64,000 nt of DNA from Hydrogenophilales bacterium (GTDB lineage: Bacteria; Pseudomonadota; Gammaproteobacteria; Burkholderiales; Thiobacillaceae). The stretch covers positions 1 to 64,000 of the forward strand of contig JADJYY010000007.1 in assembly GCA_016719465.1 (NCBI GenBank). Direction: 5' to 3'. Of this stretch, positions 50,751-62,382 are shown piece by piece; the first letter of the stretch is position 1, and the number at the start of each line of letters is the position of its first letter. The position numbers and the translations under genes were made by a program. A model generated the notes under the pieces. That model saw only the letters and a list, made by a program, of their open reading frames with translations, did not search any database and was not told where the DNA came from.

Positions 50751-52559
50751 TCAGGCGTGGGCGTACAGCTTGTGGTACAGCCCACCCCGCTGCATCAGGC
50801 TGTCGTGGACGCCTTCCTCCACCACCCTGCCGTTCTCGAAAACCAGGATTCGGTCGGCCTGGCGCACGGCGGAGAGGCGGTGGGCGATGATCAGCGTGGT
50901 GCGTCCCCGCAGGAAGGTGGCCAGCGCATGGTGCAGCTGGCGCTCGATGGCGCTGTCCAGCGCCGAGGTGGCTTCGTCCAGGATCACGACCTCGGGCCTG
51001 GCAAGGACCATGCGGGCGATGGCCATCCGCTGGCGCTGGCCGCCGGAGAGACGCACGCCGCTCTTGCCCACCTGGCTGCCCAGCCCATCCGGCAGTTCGG
51101 CGACGAAATCGGAGAGCTGGGCGATTTCCAGGGCATTCCAGAGCTCGTCATCCCCGTATTCCCTGCCCAGGCACAGGTTGTCCCGCAGGCTGGCGTTGAA
51201 CAGCACCGGGTGTTGCAACACCACGCCCACGTGCTCCCGGACGGAGGACCAGCCGATATCGCGCACATCCACGCCGCCATAGCGGATGCTGCCCGCCTTC
51301 AAGGGGTACAAGCCCAGCAGGGCCTGCACCAGGGTGGACTTGCCACCTCCGGATGCTCCGACCAGCGCGACCTTCTCGCCCGGCTCGATGCGCATGCTGA
51401 CTCCGTCGAGCACGGTATCTCCCTCGCCGTAGGAGAAGCTGGCATTTTCCAGCTCGACACCCACCGTGCCCCGCGCGCCGAAGGGATCCAGCCGCGCCGT
51501 CCCCTCCTGCGAGGGCTTCAACGCCAGGAGGCCATTTATCCTGGACAGGGCGGCATTGGCCGCATACCAGGCGTACTGGATGTTGATGATCTCCTGGACC
51601 GGGCCCATCATGAACCAGAGATACCCGTACACCGCCAGCATCTCGCCAATGCTCAGGTCGGAGAACACCACCATGAGCATGGCGCCGGCGCGGAAGGCAT
51701 CGAAGCCCGTCAGGAACACGAAGAAGGCGACGCGGTTCATGGCGTCCGACTTCCAGGCGAAGGCGGCGGCGTGCTGACGGATGAGGGCCGCCTTGTCGGC
51801 GACCCGGGCCAGATAGTGTTTCTCCCGGTTCATGGCGCGGATCTGGTTGAGCGCATCCAGGGTTTCCGTCAACGCTTCCTGGAAAACCTCGAAGGCGCTG
51901 TTTTCCCGCTTCTTGAGATCCTTGACCTTTTTGCCCAGCCGGGTGGAAAAAGCGATGACCACCGGGTTCAGCAGCAGGATGAACAGCGCCAGCTGCCAGT
52001 TCATCCAGAGCAGGACCACGGCTACCCCGACCAGCGACAGCGTCGCCACCAGGAAGCCGGAGATGGAGGCGCCAAGGAAGCCATCCACGGCATTCAGGTC
52101 GGTGATGAAATGGGACGCGACCCGGCCGGATCCCAGCGTTTCATATTCGGACAGGGCGATCCCGGAGAGGCGCTCCAGCATGCGCACCCGGATGCGATAG
52201 ACCGTCTCCTTCGCGATCAGGGAAAAGGTCCGTGTCTGCCAGACATTCAGCATGATCGATGCCAGCCGCAGTCCCACGGTCAGCATCAGGGCAACGAGGA
52301 TGAACAGCACCGGGCCATGCCAGGACGGCGGGAACCAGGGCGAGAAGAACGCGATGAAGCCGCCCGGCCTGTTCAACAACACTTCGTCCACCAGCACCGG
52401 CAGGAACAGCGGCACGGGCACCGAGCAGATGACGGCGAGGAGGGCGATGAGGTTGCCCTTCAGCAAGGCGGCCTTGTGCGCCTTGACTTCATCCAGGATC
52501 GCGGCCCAGGACAAGACATCTTGCTGGGGAAAAGCCATTGTCGTTTTTTCGTCAGTCAT
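50751..52559 (-). CDS. ABC exporter, fused membrane and ATPase domains
   Basis: This 602-residue half-transporter has an N-terminal six-helix exporter domain (residues ~40-330) and a C-terminal nucleotide-binding domain with Walker A GASGGGKST, signature LSGGQRQRMAIARMVLARP, Walker B VVILDEATSALD and a switch His in LIIAHRLSAVRQADRI. The type is MsbA/multidrug- or peptide-exporter-like; there is no peptidase domain and the substrate cannot be read. ATG 52559 is used; Met8 is an alternative start. It is transcribed toward mnmG and diverges from the sigma-54-linked gene. Confidence 0.88.
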   Translation of the reverse strand: MTDEKTTMAFPQQDVLSWAAILDEVKAHKAALLKGNLIALLAVICSVPVPLFLPVLVDEVLLNRPGGFIAFFSPWFPPSWHGPVLFILVALMLTVGLRLASIMLNVWQTRTFSLIAKETVYRIRVRMLERLSGIALSEYETLGSGRVASHFITDLNAVDGFLGASISGFLVATLSLVGVAVVLLWMNWQLALFILLLNPVVIAFSTRLGKKVKDLKKRENSAFEVFQEALTETLDALNQIRAMNREKHYLARVADKAALIRQHAAAFAWKSDAMNRVAFFVFLTGFDAFRAGAMLMVVFSDLSIGEMLAVYGYLWFMMGPVQEIINIQYAWYAANAALSRINGLLALKPSQEGTARLDPFGARGTVGVELENASFSYGEGDTVLDGVSMRIEPGEKVALVGASGGGKSTLVQALLGLYPLKAGSIRYGGVDVRDIGWSSVREHVGVVLQHPVLFNASLRDNLCLGREYGDDELWNALEIAQLSDFVAELPDGLGSQVGKSGVRLSGGQRQRMAIARMVLARPEVVILDEATSALDSAIERQLHHALATFLRGRTTLIIAHRLSAVRQADRILVFENGRVVEEGVHDSLMQRGGLYHKLYAHA

Positions 52560-52657
52560 GTCGGAACCAGCTTAGCCGCGGGCCGCCCACCGCCGCAACG
52601 GCAAATTACCGCCTCTATAACACATTGAATAAAAACACCATTTTTGTTCCGTTTGGT

Positions 52658-52673
52658 TGGCACGCATCCTGCA
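52658..52673 (+). promoter_or_regulatory. sigma-54 (RpoN) promoter
   Basis: TGGCACG-CATC-CTGCA (52658-52673) matches the -24/-12 consensus TGGCACG-N4-TTGCA at all but one position, with the invariant GG and GC correctly spaced. Transcription should start near 52684, 27 bases before the ATG at 52711. An AT-rich stretch (52605-52650) upstream could bind IHF. The activator is not identified. Confidence 0.75.
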
Positions 52674-52710
52674 TATCCTCGACCAAGTCCACCCGTTCAT
52701 GGAGTCCGCC

Positions 52711-53058
52711 ATGTTCACCCATCTGGTCGAATCAAGTCGGCGCGAATTCCGTCATGTCGTGGCGGAACCGCGATCCGCGATCGAAACACGTTATCCCCGC
52801 ATCGCCCGGGAGTTGGCCGAGCGCTGGATGACCGACGACATCGATGCCTATCTCGACAATCTCCTGATCGACACCCGTGGCAATCGCATGGGCTTTCCCG
52901 CCGACGTGCTCGAGGAAATCATGTTCCTGGCAGGCGTCCGCTGGTACCTGGGCAAGCGGGAAACCCCGAAGACCCTGGAAAGCCCCAGGGACGAGTTCAG
53001 TTTCTGCACCGATGCCTTCCGCCGGTGCGGCACGACCGGAACCTGGGTCTTGACCTGA
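52711..53058 (+). CDS. small conserved-type protein behind a sigma-54 promoter
   Basis: I do not recognise a named family for this 115-residue soluble protein. It is mostly helical: SSRREFRHVVAEPRSAIETRYPRIARELAERWM, then DDIDAYLDNLLIDTRGNRMGFPADVLEEIMFL, a pattern I associate with short hypothetical proteins of proteobacteria. The last 30 residues include two Cys (SFCTDAFRRCGTTG). ATG 52711 is chosen because GGAG lies 6 bases before it; ATG 52699 is an alternative. The sigma-54 promoter suggests control by nitrogen status or another RpoN signal. It is the only gene between divergent and convergent neighbours. Confidence 0.6.
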   Translation: MFTHLVESSRREFRHVVAEPRSAIETRYPRIARELAERWMTDDIDAYLDNLLIDTRGNRMGFPADVLEEIMFLAGVRWYLGKRETPKTLESPRDEFSFCTDAFRRCGTTGTWVLT

Positions 53059-53323
53059 TCCGCGATGGCGCCTGGCTGGAACCGTCATGATCGCCAAGCT
53101 GAAATCGCCCAGCCATCGCCTTCCCCGGAAACCGGGGTTTGCCTTCCCGCATCAGGTCTGTGCCCGGCACCAGGGCGGGTGCGATCCGGCATCCCGCGAC
53201 GGCATGGAAATACGGCCGCGCGCCTTGCCCTGGGCAACTCCAAACCGGTGGCACTCGATCCGCCGCTGCCACTAGGCGCCATGGGCTCCCGGGGTTGGCG
53301 CAAAGGCTGTCACCCGGACGCCT

Positions 53324-54661
53324 TCACTTGCCGATACAGAACTGACCGAAGATCACGCCCAGAAGATCGTCGGCGGTGAATTCCCCGGTGATTTCACCCA
53401 GCGCCTCCTGGGCCAAACGCAGTTCCTCCGCGAAGAACTCCAGTTGCCGACCGGATTCCCGCGCCGCGAGCAAATGACTTCCCGCCCGCCCCAGAGCCTC
53501 CATATGCCGGGTTCGGGCGGTGAAAACCCCTTCGCCCGCGGATTGCCACCCCGCGAGTTCCAGCAAACGCCGGCGCAGCAGGGCCATGCCCTCGCCGGTA
53601 CGGGCGGAGAGCCAGATTTCCCGGCCATCCGCGGAAACGCGCTCGGCCTCCGCCGTGAGATCGATCTTGTTGTGCACGGTGAGCACGGGTATGGGCGGCA
53701 ACCGGGCCAGGATGCCGGCTTCCTGTTCCCCCACGCCGTGTTGGGCATCGGTAAGCAGCACGGCCATATCGGCCTTGTCCAGAGCCGACCAGGTGCGCTC
53801 GATGCCCAGGCGCTCCACCGGATTGTCGGTTTCCCGGAGGCCCGCCGTATCGATGACATGCAACGGCACCCCCTCGATCTGGATGGCTTCGCGCAAGGTA
53901 TCCCGGGTGGTACCCGCGACCTCGGTGACGATGGCGGCGTCATAGCCGGCAAGCTGGTTCAGCAGGCTGGATTTCCCGACATTGGGCTGGCCGATCAGAA
54001 CCACATTCAGGCCTTCCCGCAGCAAGGCGCCCTGGCGGGCCCGAGCCCGCACCGCATCCAGCTGGGCGGATAACGCCGCGAGCTTTCCCCAGGCATCGGC
54101 CTGTTGCAGGAAATCGATATCCTCGTCGGGAAAATCCAGGGTGGCCTCCACCAGCATGCGCAGACGGACCAGTCCTTCCTTGAGCGTGTTGATCCCGCGC
54201 GAGAACTCCCCCTCCAGCGCCCGCAGGGCGCTGCGGGCCGCTTCCCGGCTGCCGGCATCGATCAGGTCGGCGATGGCCTCGGCCTGGGCCAGATCCAGCT
54301 TGCCGTTGAGAAAGGCGCGGCGACTAAATTCGCCGGGCTGGGCCAGGCGGGCGCCCAGTTCCAGGCAGCGCTCGAGCACCAGTTGAAGCACCTGGGGTCC
54401 GCCGTGACCCTGCAGTTCCAGCACATGTTCCCCGGTGAAGGACCGGGGCGCGGGGAACCACAAGGCGATGCCCTCGTCCAGGGGCTCGCCGGCCCCATCC
54501 ATGAAGCGCGCATAGGTGGCCTGGCGAGGCACCAGGGAACGGCCAATCAGGCCGGCGACGAAGGGCGCCGGGTCCGGGCAGGACACCCTTACCACCCCGA
54601 TACCGCCGCGTCCGGGCGCGGTGGCGATGGCGGCGATGGGTTCTGAAAGATAAGACGGCAC
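53324..54661 (-). CDS. mnmE: tRNA modification GTPase MnmE
   Basis: MnmE (TrmE, 445 residues) partners MnmG. It has an N-terminal folate-binding domain (IAAIATAPGRGGIGVVRVSG-like start), a helical domain and an inserted G domain with G1 GQPNVGKSS, G2 TRDTLRE, G3 DTAGLRET and NKID. The C-terminal FCIGK carries the invariant catalytic Cys. The start is GTG 54661. It lies 20 bases after yidC in the same direction. About 265 bp beyond its 3' end contain no recognisable gene. Confidence 0.97.
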   Translation of the reverse strand: MPSYLSEPIAAIATAPGRGGIGVVRVSCPDPAPFVAGLIGRSLVPRQATYARFMDGAGEPLDEGIALWFPAPRSFTGEHVLELQGHGGPQVLQLVLERCLELGARLAQPGEFSRRAFLNGKLDLAQAEAIADLIDAGSREAARSALRALEGEFSRGINTLKEGLVRLRMLVEATLDFPDEDIDFLQQADAWGKLAALSAQLDAVRARARQGALLREGLNVVLIGQPNVGKSSLLNQLAGYDAAIVTEVAGTTRDTLREAIQIEGVPLHVIDTAGLRETDNPVERLGIERTWSALDKADMAVLLTDAQHGVGEQEAGILARLPPIPVLTVHNKIDLTAEAERVSADGREIWLSARTGEGMALLRRRLLELAGWQSAGEGVFTARTRHMEALGRAGSHLLAARESGRQLEFFAEELRLAQEALGEITGEFTADDLLGVIFGQFCIGK

Positions 54662-54681
54662 GGCGCCGCCCAGCTTATAAG

Positions 54682-56346
54682 TTAGTGCTTGCTATCGTTC
54701 GCGGCGGCACTAGCGGATTCGATGACCTTGTTGATGCGCCACTGCTGAAGGATGGAAAGCACGTTGTTGATCAGCCAGTAGAGCACCAGGCCGGCTGGGA
54801 AGAACAGGAACATGATGGAGAAGATCACCGGCATGGCCATCATGACCTTCTGTTGCACCGGATCGGGCGAGGAGGGCGACAGCTTCACCTGGATGAAGGA
54901 GGTGATGGCCATGACGATGGGCAGGACGTAATAGGGATCGGGCGCCGAGAGGTCGGTGATCCACAGGGCGAAGGGCGCCTGGCGCAATTCCACGGCACCC
55001 AGCAACACCCAGTACAAGGCGATGAACACGGGAATCTGCACCAGGATGGGCAGGCAACCCCCCAGGGGATTGATCTTCTCCTCCTGATAGATCTTCATCA
55101 TGGCTTCGTGCAGCTTCTGGCGATCGTCGCCATAGCGCTCCTTCAGATGCTGGAGCCGGGGCGCCAGCTTGCGCATCTTGGCCATGGATTTGTAGCTGGC
55201 CGCCGAGAGCGGATAGAACACCAGCTTGATCAGCACCGTCAGCAGGATGATCGCGGTACCCCAGTTGTGGACCAGGTTGTGAAGCCAGTTGAGCACCACG
55301 AACAGGGGGTAGGCCAGCACGGTAAGCCAGCCGTAATCCACCACCAGGTCCAGGCCCGGCGCCAGCGTCTTGATCTTCTCCAACTCCTGGGGACCGGCAT
55401 ACAGGCGCACGGAAACCGTCTTCTCCTCGCCCGGGATGAGCTTGACGGCCGGCAGGATGACCCCGGCCGTGTATTCATCCTTGCCCACGGAACGGGTATA
55501 GAACTCCCGGGCGCTGGCATCGGCGGGATCCCGGGTCAACCAAGCGGCGAAGAAGTGATGCTGGATCAGGCCGATCCAGCCATCTTTCGCTTCCTTGGCG
55601 TGTTCCGCCTTGCCCTTGGCCACATCCTCGAAGCTCACCTTCTGGAACTTGCCCGCCTCCGTGTAAACCACCGGGCCGGTAAATGTCTGAATCAGGGCGG
55701 ATTCGCCCTCCGGAGACTGGCCGTGGCGCTGGAACTGATAATAGGGGAAGCCCTCGATGGCGGCGGTGCCGAGATTTTTCACCCGGGTATCGATGTCCAC
55801 CACATAGCTGCCGCGCTTGAAGGTATAGGTCCGGACCACCTCGGCGCCGTTCGACATGGCCTTGAGGCTGACCTTCAACTCATTCTGGCCGTCCTTGAGA
55901 CGATATTCACCCGGCGCCAGTTCGAATACGGTCTTGTGGGTGGGCAGCGCGCCCCCGACGAAACCCGCCTGGGCGAAATAATCGCGGCCGGTTTTTTCCT
56001 CGAACAGTCGGAACGGCTGGCCGGCATCCTCGTTCTGGCGATAGGAAGTGAGCACAAACTCTCGCAGATCACCCCCATTGGCGTCGATTTCCGCGGTCAG
56101 CACATCGGTGATTACCCGCGCGCGGGCACCGCGCCGAGCCTGGCCGGTTTCGGCCGCCGGGGCGGCGGGACTGAGGGCCTGGCCTGGCTGGGGCAGGGAA
56201 GCGCCATCCGCGGTGGCGGGCAATCCCTCTTTCTGGGCGGAAACCGTCACGGCCGGCTTGGGATTGGAATAGTTCTGCCAGGATTCCCACAACAACAGGA
56301 GAGAAAAGGAGAAAACGATGAACGCGATGATGCGCTGGGTATCCAT
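54682..56346 (-). CDS. yidC: membrane protein insertase YidC
   Basis: YidC (554 residues) inserts and folds inner-membrane proteins, alone or with SecYEG. It has an N-terminal TM (RIIAFIVFSFSLLLLWESW), a large periplasmic beta domain (residues ~60-330) and the C-terminal five-helix core with YPLSAASYKSMAKMRKLAPRLQHLKERYGDDRQKLHEAMMKIYQEEKINPLGGCLPILVQIPVFIALYWVL. ATG 56346 is the natural start. It follows rnpA by only 29 bases, leaving no room for yidD. Confidence 0.97.
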   Translation of the reverse strand: MDTQRIIAFIVFSFSLLLLWESWQNYSNPKPAVTVSAQKEGLPATADGASLPQPGQALSPAAPAAETGQARRGARARVITDVLTAEIDANGGDLREFVLTSYRQNEDAGQPFRLFEEKTGRDYFAQAGFVGGALPTHKTVFELAPGEYRLKDGQNELKVSLKAMSNGAEVVRTYTFKRGSYVVDIDTRVKNLGTAAIEGFPYYQFQRHGQSPEGESALIQTFTGPVVYTEAGKFQKVSFEDVAKGKAEHAKEAKDGWIGLIQHHFFAAWLTRDPADASAREFYTRSVGKDEYTAGVILPAVKLIPGEEKTVSVRLYAGPQELEKIKTLAPGLDLVVDYGWLTVLAYPLFVVLNWLHNLVHNWGTAIILLTVLIKLVFYPLSAASYKSMAKMRKLAPRLQHLKERYGDDRQKLHEAMMKIYQEEKINPLGGCLPILVQIPVFIALYWVLLGAVELRQAPFALWITDLSAPDPYYVLPIVMAITSFIQVKLSPSSPDPVQQKVMMAMPVIFSIMFLFFPAGLVLYWLINNVLSILQQWRINKVIESASAAANDSKH

Positions 56347-56375
56347 GGCGATTGCTTGCTGTAACGGGTTATAGG

Positions 56376-56759
56376 TTATGTCCGGGAGCCTGTCGGACCG
56401 TCGGCGCGACGGGCACGATTTTCCGCGCAGGTCTTGCATTGAAGCATGCCGGCGCGGAATGTCTCGATGAGCGCGTCTTCCGCCATGGCGGCTTTCAACT
56501 GGGCGATGATATCCAGACCGGCGAGCGCGTCCTGCCGCATCCTGAAATTCTCGCGCAATAAACGCTTGACGCGATTCCTGCCCACCGCGGTGGCGATGAT
56601 CCTCTTGGGCACGATCAAGCCCAGGCGGGCGTAATCCAGACCGTTTGGCGCCGCCAGCACTGACAGCCCGCCGCCACCGCCCACACACCGGAAACGAAAA
56701 ACGGATGAAAACTCATCCGTTTTTCGCATTTTCTTGTGTCGCCCGAAGGCGAAGGGCAT
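56376..56759 (-). CDS. rnpA: ribonuclease P protein component
   Basis: RnpA (127 residues) is the protein cofactor of RNase P for tRNA 5' maturation. The start MPFAFGRHKKMRKTDEFSSVF is typical, and the RNR motif appears as VGRNRVKRLLRENFR with upstream ARLGLIVPKR. ATG 56759 is chosen; ATG 56729 would remove conserved residues. It lies 29 bases after rpmH. The C-terminal ~25 residues (CKTCAENRARRADGPTGSRT) are variable. Confidence 0.94.
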   Translation of the reverse strand: MPFAFGRHKKMRKTDEFSSVFRFRCVGGGGGLSVLAAPNGLDYARLGLIVPKRIIATAVGRNRVKRLLRENFRMRQDALAGLDIIAQLKAAMAEDALIETFRAGMLQCKTCAENRARRADGPTGSRT

Positions 56760-56788
56760 GGCGCCCGCGTCCGGATCAGGCGGACGGC

Positions 56789-56923
56789 TTATACCGCCAG
56801 GCGCTTGCGGCCCTTGGCGCGACGGGCATTGATGACCGCGCGACCGCCCTTGGTCTTCATACGCGCGCGAAATCCATGGGTGCGCTTGCGGCGAACGACG
56901 GACGGCTGATAGGTGCGTTTCAT
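56789..56923 (-). CDS. rpmH: 50S ribosomal protein L34
   Basis: A 44-residue ribosomal protein read as MKRTYQPSVVRRKRTHGFR then ARMKTKGGRAVINARRAKG and RKRLAV, the full standard L34 sequence. The ATG at 56923 follows GAGGATTCCCC. It is the first gene of rpmH-rnpA-yidC-mnmE and is driven by a strong promoter divergent from dnaA. Confidence 0.98.
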   Translation of the reverse strand: MKRTYQPSVVRRKRTHGFRARMKTKGGRAVINARRAKGRKRLAV

Positions 56924-56967
56924 GGGGAATCCTCGGGAGCAAAAAGTCGACGGCGAAAAAGCGGCGT

Positions 56968-56996
56968 ATTAGACCGCTAGCCCCCTGATTTGTCAA
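56968..56996 (-). promoter_or_regulatory. rpmH promoter
   Basis: Minus strand: consensus -35 TTGACA (56996-56991), 17-bp spacer, -10 TCTAAT (56973-56968, 5 of 6 consensus). This should be a strong housekeeping promoter for rpmH-rnpA-yidC-mnmE. Confidence 0.85.
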
Positions 56997-57021
56997 ACTT
57001 TTCCGGCTCTCGAATCCTGGG

Positions 57022-57030
57022 TGCTAGAAT
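57022..57030 (+). promoter_or_regulatory. dnaA extended -10 promoter
   Basis: TGC-TAGAAT (57022-57030) is an extended -10 element with a poor -35. It would start transcription near 57037, giving a leader of about 33 bases. No DnaA box was found beside it, so simple autoregulation here is not evident. Confidence 0.6.
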
Positions 57031-57069
57031 CCCCGCTTCCCTCCCAAAGGCCTCACATCCCGCTTCGTC

Positions 57070-58479
57070 ATGGACGACTTCTGGAGCCATTGCCTCGCCC
57101 ATTTCGAGCGTTCGTTGAACGCCCAGCAGCTCAACACCTGGATCAAGCCCCTGGCGGTGGAAACCGCGCCCGGCAGCATCGTCGTGAGCGCGCCCAACCG
57201 GTTCGTGGCCCAGTGGGTGCGCGACAAATTTCTTCCGCAAATCGATCTGCTCGCCCGCAGTTTCTTTCCCGAGGCGCCATCGGTTTCCCTGATTATTTCC
57301 GACCAGCGCGGCCTGGGCGAGAAATCCCCCCAGACTGGCGGCGCCATCGACCCGGCGCCGCCGCCCAAGTCGGTCTCCGCCAAGCAAACCAGGGAAGAGC
57401 CCGCGCGCAAGCCCGCCCGAGCCGCCGCCGCGAAAACCGAAAAACCGGCGACCATCGACGAATCGCGCCTCAACACCCTGTTCACCTTCGATACCTTCGT
57501 GCCCGGCAAGGCCAATGACCTGGCGCGCGCCGCCGCCCTGCAGGTGGCCGACAATCCCGGTGACGGCTACAACCCCCTGTTCGTCTATGGCGGTGTCGGC
57601 CTGGGCAAGACCCACCTGGTCCAGGCCATCGGCAACCGCCTGGTGCAACACGATCCCAAGGCGCGGGTCCGTTACATCCACGCGGACCGCTATGTATCCG
57701 ACATGGTCCGCGCCGTGCGCTCCAATTCCTACGACGATTTCAAGCGTCGCTACGATTCCCTGGACTTGCTGCTGATCGACGACATCCAGTTCTTCGCCGG
57801 CAAGGAAGGCACTCAGGAACAGTTCTTCTACACGTTCAACACCCTGATCGAGGAACACAAGCAGGTCATCATCACCAGCGACACCTTCCCCAAGGACATG
57901 GAAGGCATCGAGGAACGCCTGAAATCCCGGTTCAGCTGGGGCCTGACCGTCATGCTGGAGCCTCCGGAACTGGAAATGCGGGTGGCCATCCTGCTGGACA
58001 AGGCCCGGCTGGAAAAGGCCAACCTGGACGAGGGCACCGCATTCTTCATCGCCAAGCAGGTCCGTTCCAACGTGCGCGAACTCGAGGGCGCCCTGAAGCG
58101 GGTCATCGCCTTCGCCCGTTTCAACAAGCAATCCATCTCGGTGGAACTGGCCAAGGAAGCCTTGAAGGATCTGCTCGCCGTGCAGAACCGGCAGATTTCC
58201 ATCGAGAATATCCAGAAGACCGTGGCCGACTACTTCAAGATCAAGGTGGCGGACATGTATTCCAAGAAACGCACCCGTGTCCTGGCCCGGCCAAGGCAAA
58301 TGGCCATGTACCTGGCGCGTGAACTGACCGACCTGTCCTTCCCGGAAATCGGCCAATCCTTCGGCGGACGCGATCACACCACGGTCCTGCACGCCTGCGC
58401 CAAGATCGAGGAGCTGAAGGCGTCCGACCCCGGCTTGCGCAAGGATTACAGCCTGTTGATCCAGGTATTGACGGGATAA
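57070..58479 (+). CDS. dnaA: chromosomal replication initiator DnaA
   Basis: DnaA (469 residues) unwinds oriC and loads the helicase. Domain I (DFWSHCLAHFERSLNAQQLNTWIKPL), a Pro/Ala-rich domain II linker (residues ~85-130), AAA+ domain III with Walker A GGVGLGKTH and Walker B LLLIDDIQFFAGKEGTQEQFF, and domain IV with the DNA-recognition motif FGGRDHTTVLHAC are intact. ATG 57070. Downstream lies the DnaA-box region and then dnaN. Confidence 0.98.
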   Translation: MDDFWSHCLAHFERSLNAQQLNTWIKPLAVETAPGSIVVSAPNRFVAQWVRDKFLPQIDLLARSFFPEAPSVSLIISDQRGLGEKSPQTGGAIDPAPPPKSVSAKQTREEPARKPARAAAAKTEKPATIDESRLNTLFTFDTFVPGKANDLARAAALQVADNPGDGYNPLFVYGGVGLGKTHLVQAIGNRLVQHDPKARVRYIHADRYVSDMVRAVRSNSYDDFKRRYDSLDLLLIDDIQFFAGKEGTQEQFFYTFNTLIEEHKQVIITSDTFPKDMEGIEERLKSRFSWGLTVMLEPPELEMRVAILLDKARLEKANLDEGTAFFIAKQVRSNVRELEGALKRVIAFARFNKQSISVELAKEALKDLLAVQNRQISIENIQKTVADYFKIKVADMYSKKRTRVLARPRQMAMYLARELTDLSFPEIGQSFGGRDHTTVLHACAKIEELKASDPGLRKDYSLLIQVLTG

Positions 58480-58504
58480 CCCTGTGAACAAGCCGGGTAC
58501 AGAA

Positions 58505-58636
58505 TGTGGATAAAACCCTTTTTTCCGCCCGCGCTTAACTTATCCACAATTCGACCCCCTTCCGCGCACAGACTTACCACCCTATTTTTCCACAGCTTAA
58601 CCCAATGATTTTGATAAACTTTCGGCGCTTATCCGG
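58505..58636. other. candidate oriC with DnaA boxes
   Basis: The dnaA-dnaN gap has two perfect DnaA boxes: TGTGGATAA (58505-58513, minus orientation) and TTATCCACA (58540-58548). TTTTCCACA (58586-58594) has one mismatch and TTATCCGGA (58628-58636) two. A/T-rich stretches (58600-58620 and 58654-58677) could be the unwinding element. Gene context (dnaA-dnaN, parS sites nearby) agrees. The same region must also carry any dnaN promoter. Confidence 0.8.
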
Positions 58637-58677
58637 AAGAACTCCCCTGACCTATTACTATCATCAGGAATATATAA

Positions 58678-59784
58678 ATGCTTGTACTTAAATCCTCCAA
58701 GGACGCCTTGCTCAAACCCCTGCAAGCGGTGGCCGGCGTGGTCGAACGCAAGCACACCTTGCCGATCCTCTCCAATGTGCTGGTGGAAGTGATGGGCGGA
58801 CGCGCCGCGTTCGTCGCCACCGATCTGGAATTGCAGATCACCACCTGGGCGGAGGAACAGGGCTCGGTGGACACTTCCCTGACCGTATCGGCGCGCAAGT
58901 TGCTGGACATCTGTCGCTCCCTGCCCGACATCGAACCCATCGCCCTGGACCTGACCGGAGAGCAGCTCAAGATCCAGTCGGGCCGCAGCCGCTTCAGCCT
59001 GCAAACCCTGCCGGCCCGGGATTTCCCCAAACTCCAGATACCCGAGGGCCAGGGCCTGTCCTTCAGCCTGCCCCAGGGCAAGGTCAAACAACTCCTGTCC
59101 CGGGTGCAGTACGCCATGGCGGTCCAGGACATTCGCTATTACCTCAACGGCATGCTGTTCTCGGTGCAGGGCAAGCGCCTCACCGTCGCCGCCACGGATG
59201 GTCATCGCCTGGCGGTGGACGGCGCCGAACTGGACGAGGAGGTGGTCCAGGGCGTGGACGTCATCCTGCCGCGCAAGACCGTCCTGGAGCTGGGCAAGCT
59301 GCTGGGCGAAGGTGACGATCCCGTGCACATCCAGGTCAACCAGAGCCAGGTGGTATTCCGCCGGCCGGATTTCGAATTGCGCAGCAAGGTGGTGGACGGC
59401 AAGTTTCCCGATTGGCAGCGGGTCATCCCGGTGGGTCACGACAAGCGCTTCGTCATGCAGCGCCAGCGCCTGTCCCAGTCCCTGACCCGGGCGGCCATCC
59501 TGACCAACGACAAGTACCGGGGCGTGCGCGTCGCCCTCACGGCCGGCAGCCTGCGTATTGCCTGCAGCAACAACGAGCAGGAGGAAGCTCAGGAAGAACT
59601 GGACATCGACTACAGCGGCGAACCCCTGGACATTGGTTTCAACGTCCAGTACCTGCAGGACGTGCTCAACAACCTGACGGCGGAAGCCGTCCAGTGCAGC
59701 TTCGGGGATCCAACCAGTTCCCTGCTGATCACCGTGCCGGGAGAGGAAAACTTCAGCTACGTGGTCATGCCGATGCGCATTTGA
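58678..59784 (+). CDS. dnaN: DNA polymerase III beta sliding clamp
   Basis: DnaN (368 residues) forms the dimeric ring that tethers polymerase to DNA. Three similar clamp domains are present; marker segments are VVERKHTLPILSNVLVEV, YAMAVQDIRYYLNGMLF, ATDGHRLAVDGAEL and the C-terminal SLLITVPGEENFSYVVMPMRI. AGGA lies 8 bases before the ATG. It is followed by a repeat element and gyrB rather than recF, so recF is absent from this cluster. Confidence 0.98.
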   Translation: MLVLKSSKDALLKPLQAVAGVVERKHTLPILSNVLVEVMGGRAAFVATDLELQITTWAEEQGSVDTSLTVSARKLLDICRSLPDIEPIALDLTGEQLKIQSGRSRFSLQTLPARDFPKLQIPEGQGLSFSLPQGKVKQLLSRVQYAMAVQDIRYYLNGMLFSVQGKRLTVAATDGHRLAVDGAELDEEVVQGVDVILPRKTVLELGKLLGEGDDPVHIQVNQSQVVFRRPDFELRSKVVDGKFPDWQRVIPVGHDKRFVMQRQRLSQSLTRAAILTNDKYRGVRVALTAGSLRIACSNNEQEEAQEELDIDYSGEPLDIGFNVQYLQDVLNNLTAEAVQCSFGDPTSSLLITVPGEENFSYVVMPMRI

Positions 59785-59786
59785 TC

Positions 59787-59867
59787 CGGGAAGCAGGAAG
59801 TGGGGAGTAGGGAGAGGGGAAAACCCAACCCCGCTCGCCACCCTCCATTCCCCATTCCCCATTCACC
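59787..59867. repeat. heptamer-word inverted element between dnaN and gyrB
   Basis: Left arm iterates GGGAGTA/GGGAGAG words (GGAAGTGGGGAGTAGGGAGA); the right arm iterates CATTCCC (CATTCCCCATTCCCCATTCA). It is the fourth member of the family and fills almost the whole dnaN-gyrB gap up to the parS-like site. Confidence 0.65.
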
Positions 59868-59880
59868 ATAAAGGTTTCAC

Positions 59881-62373
<2,493 letters not shown>

Positions 62374-62382
62374 GGCGGCGCC

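Noticed and set aside
53087..53275. 62-codon frame after the sigma-54-linked gene
   Set aside because: No ribosome site, no family resemblance and poor codon pattern; treated as non-coding.
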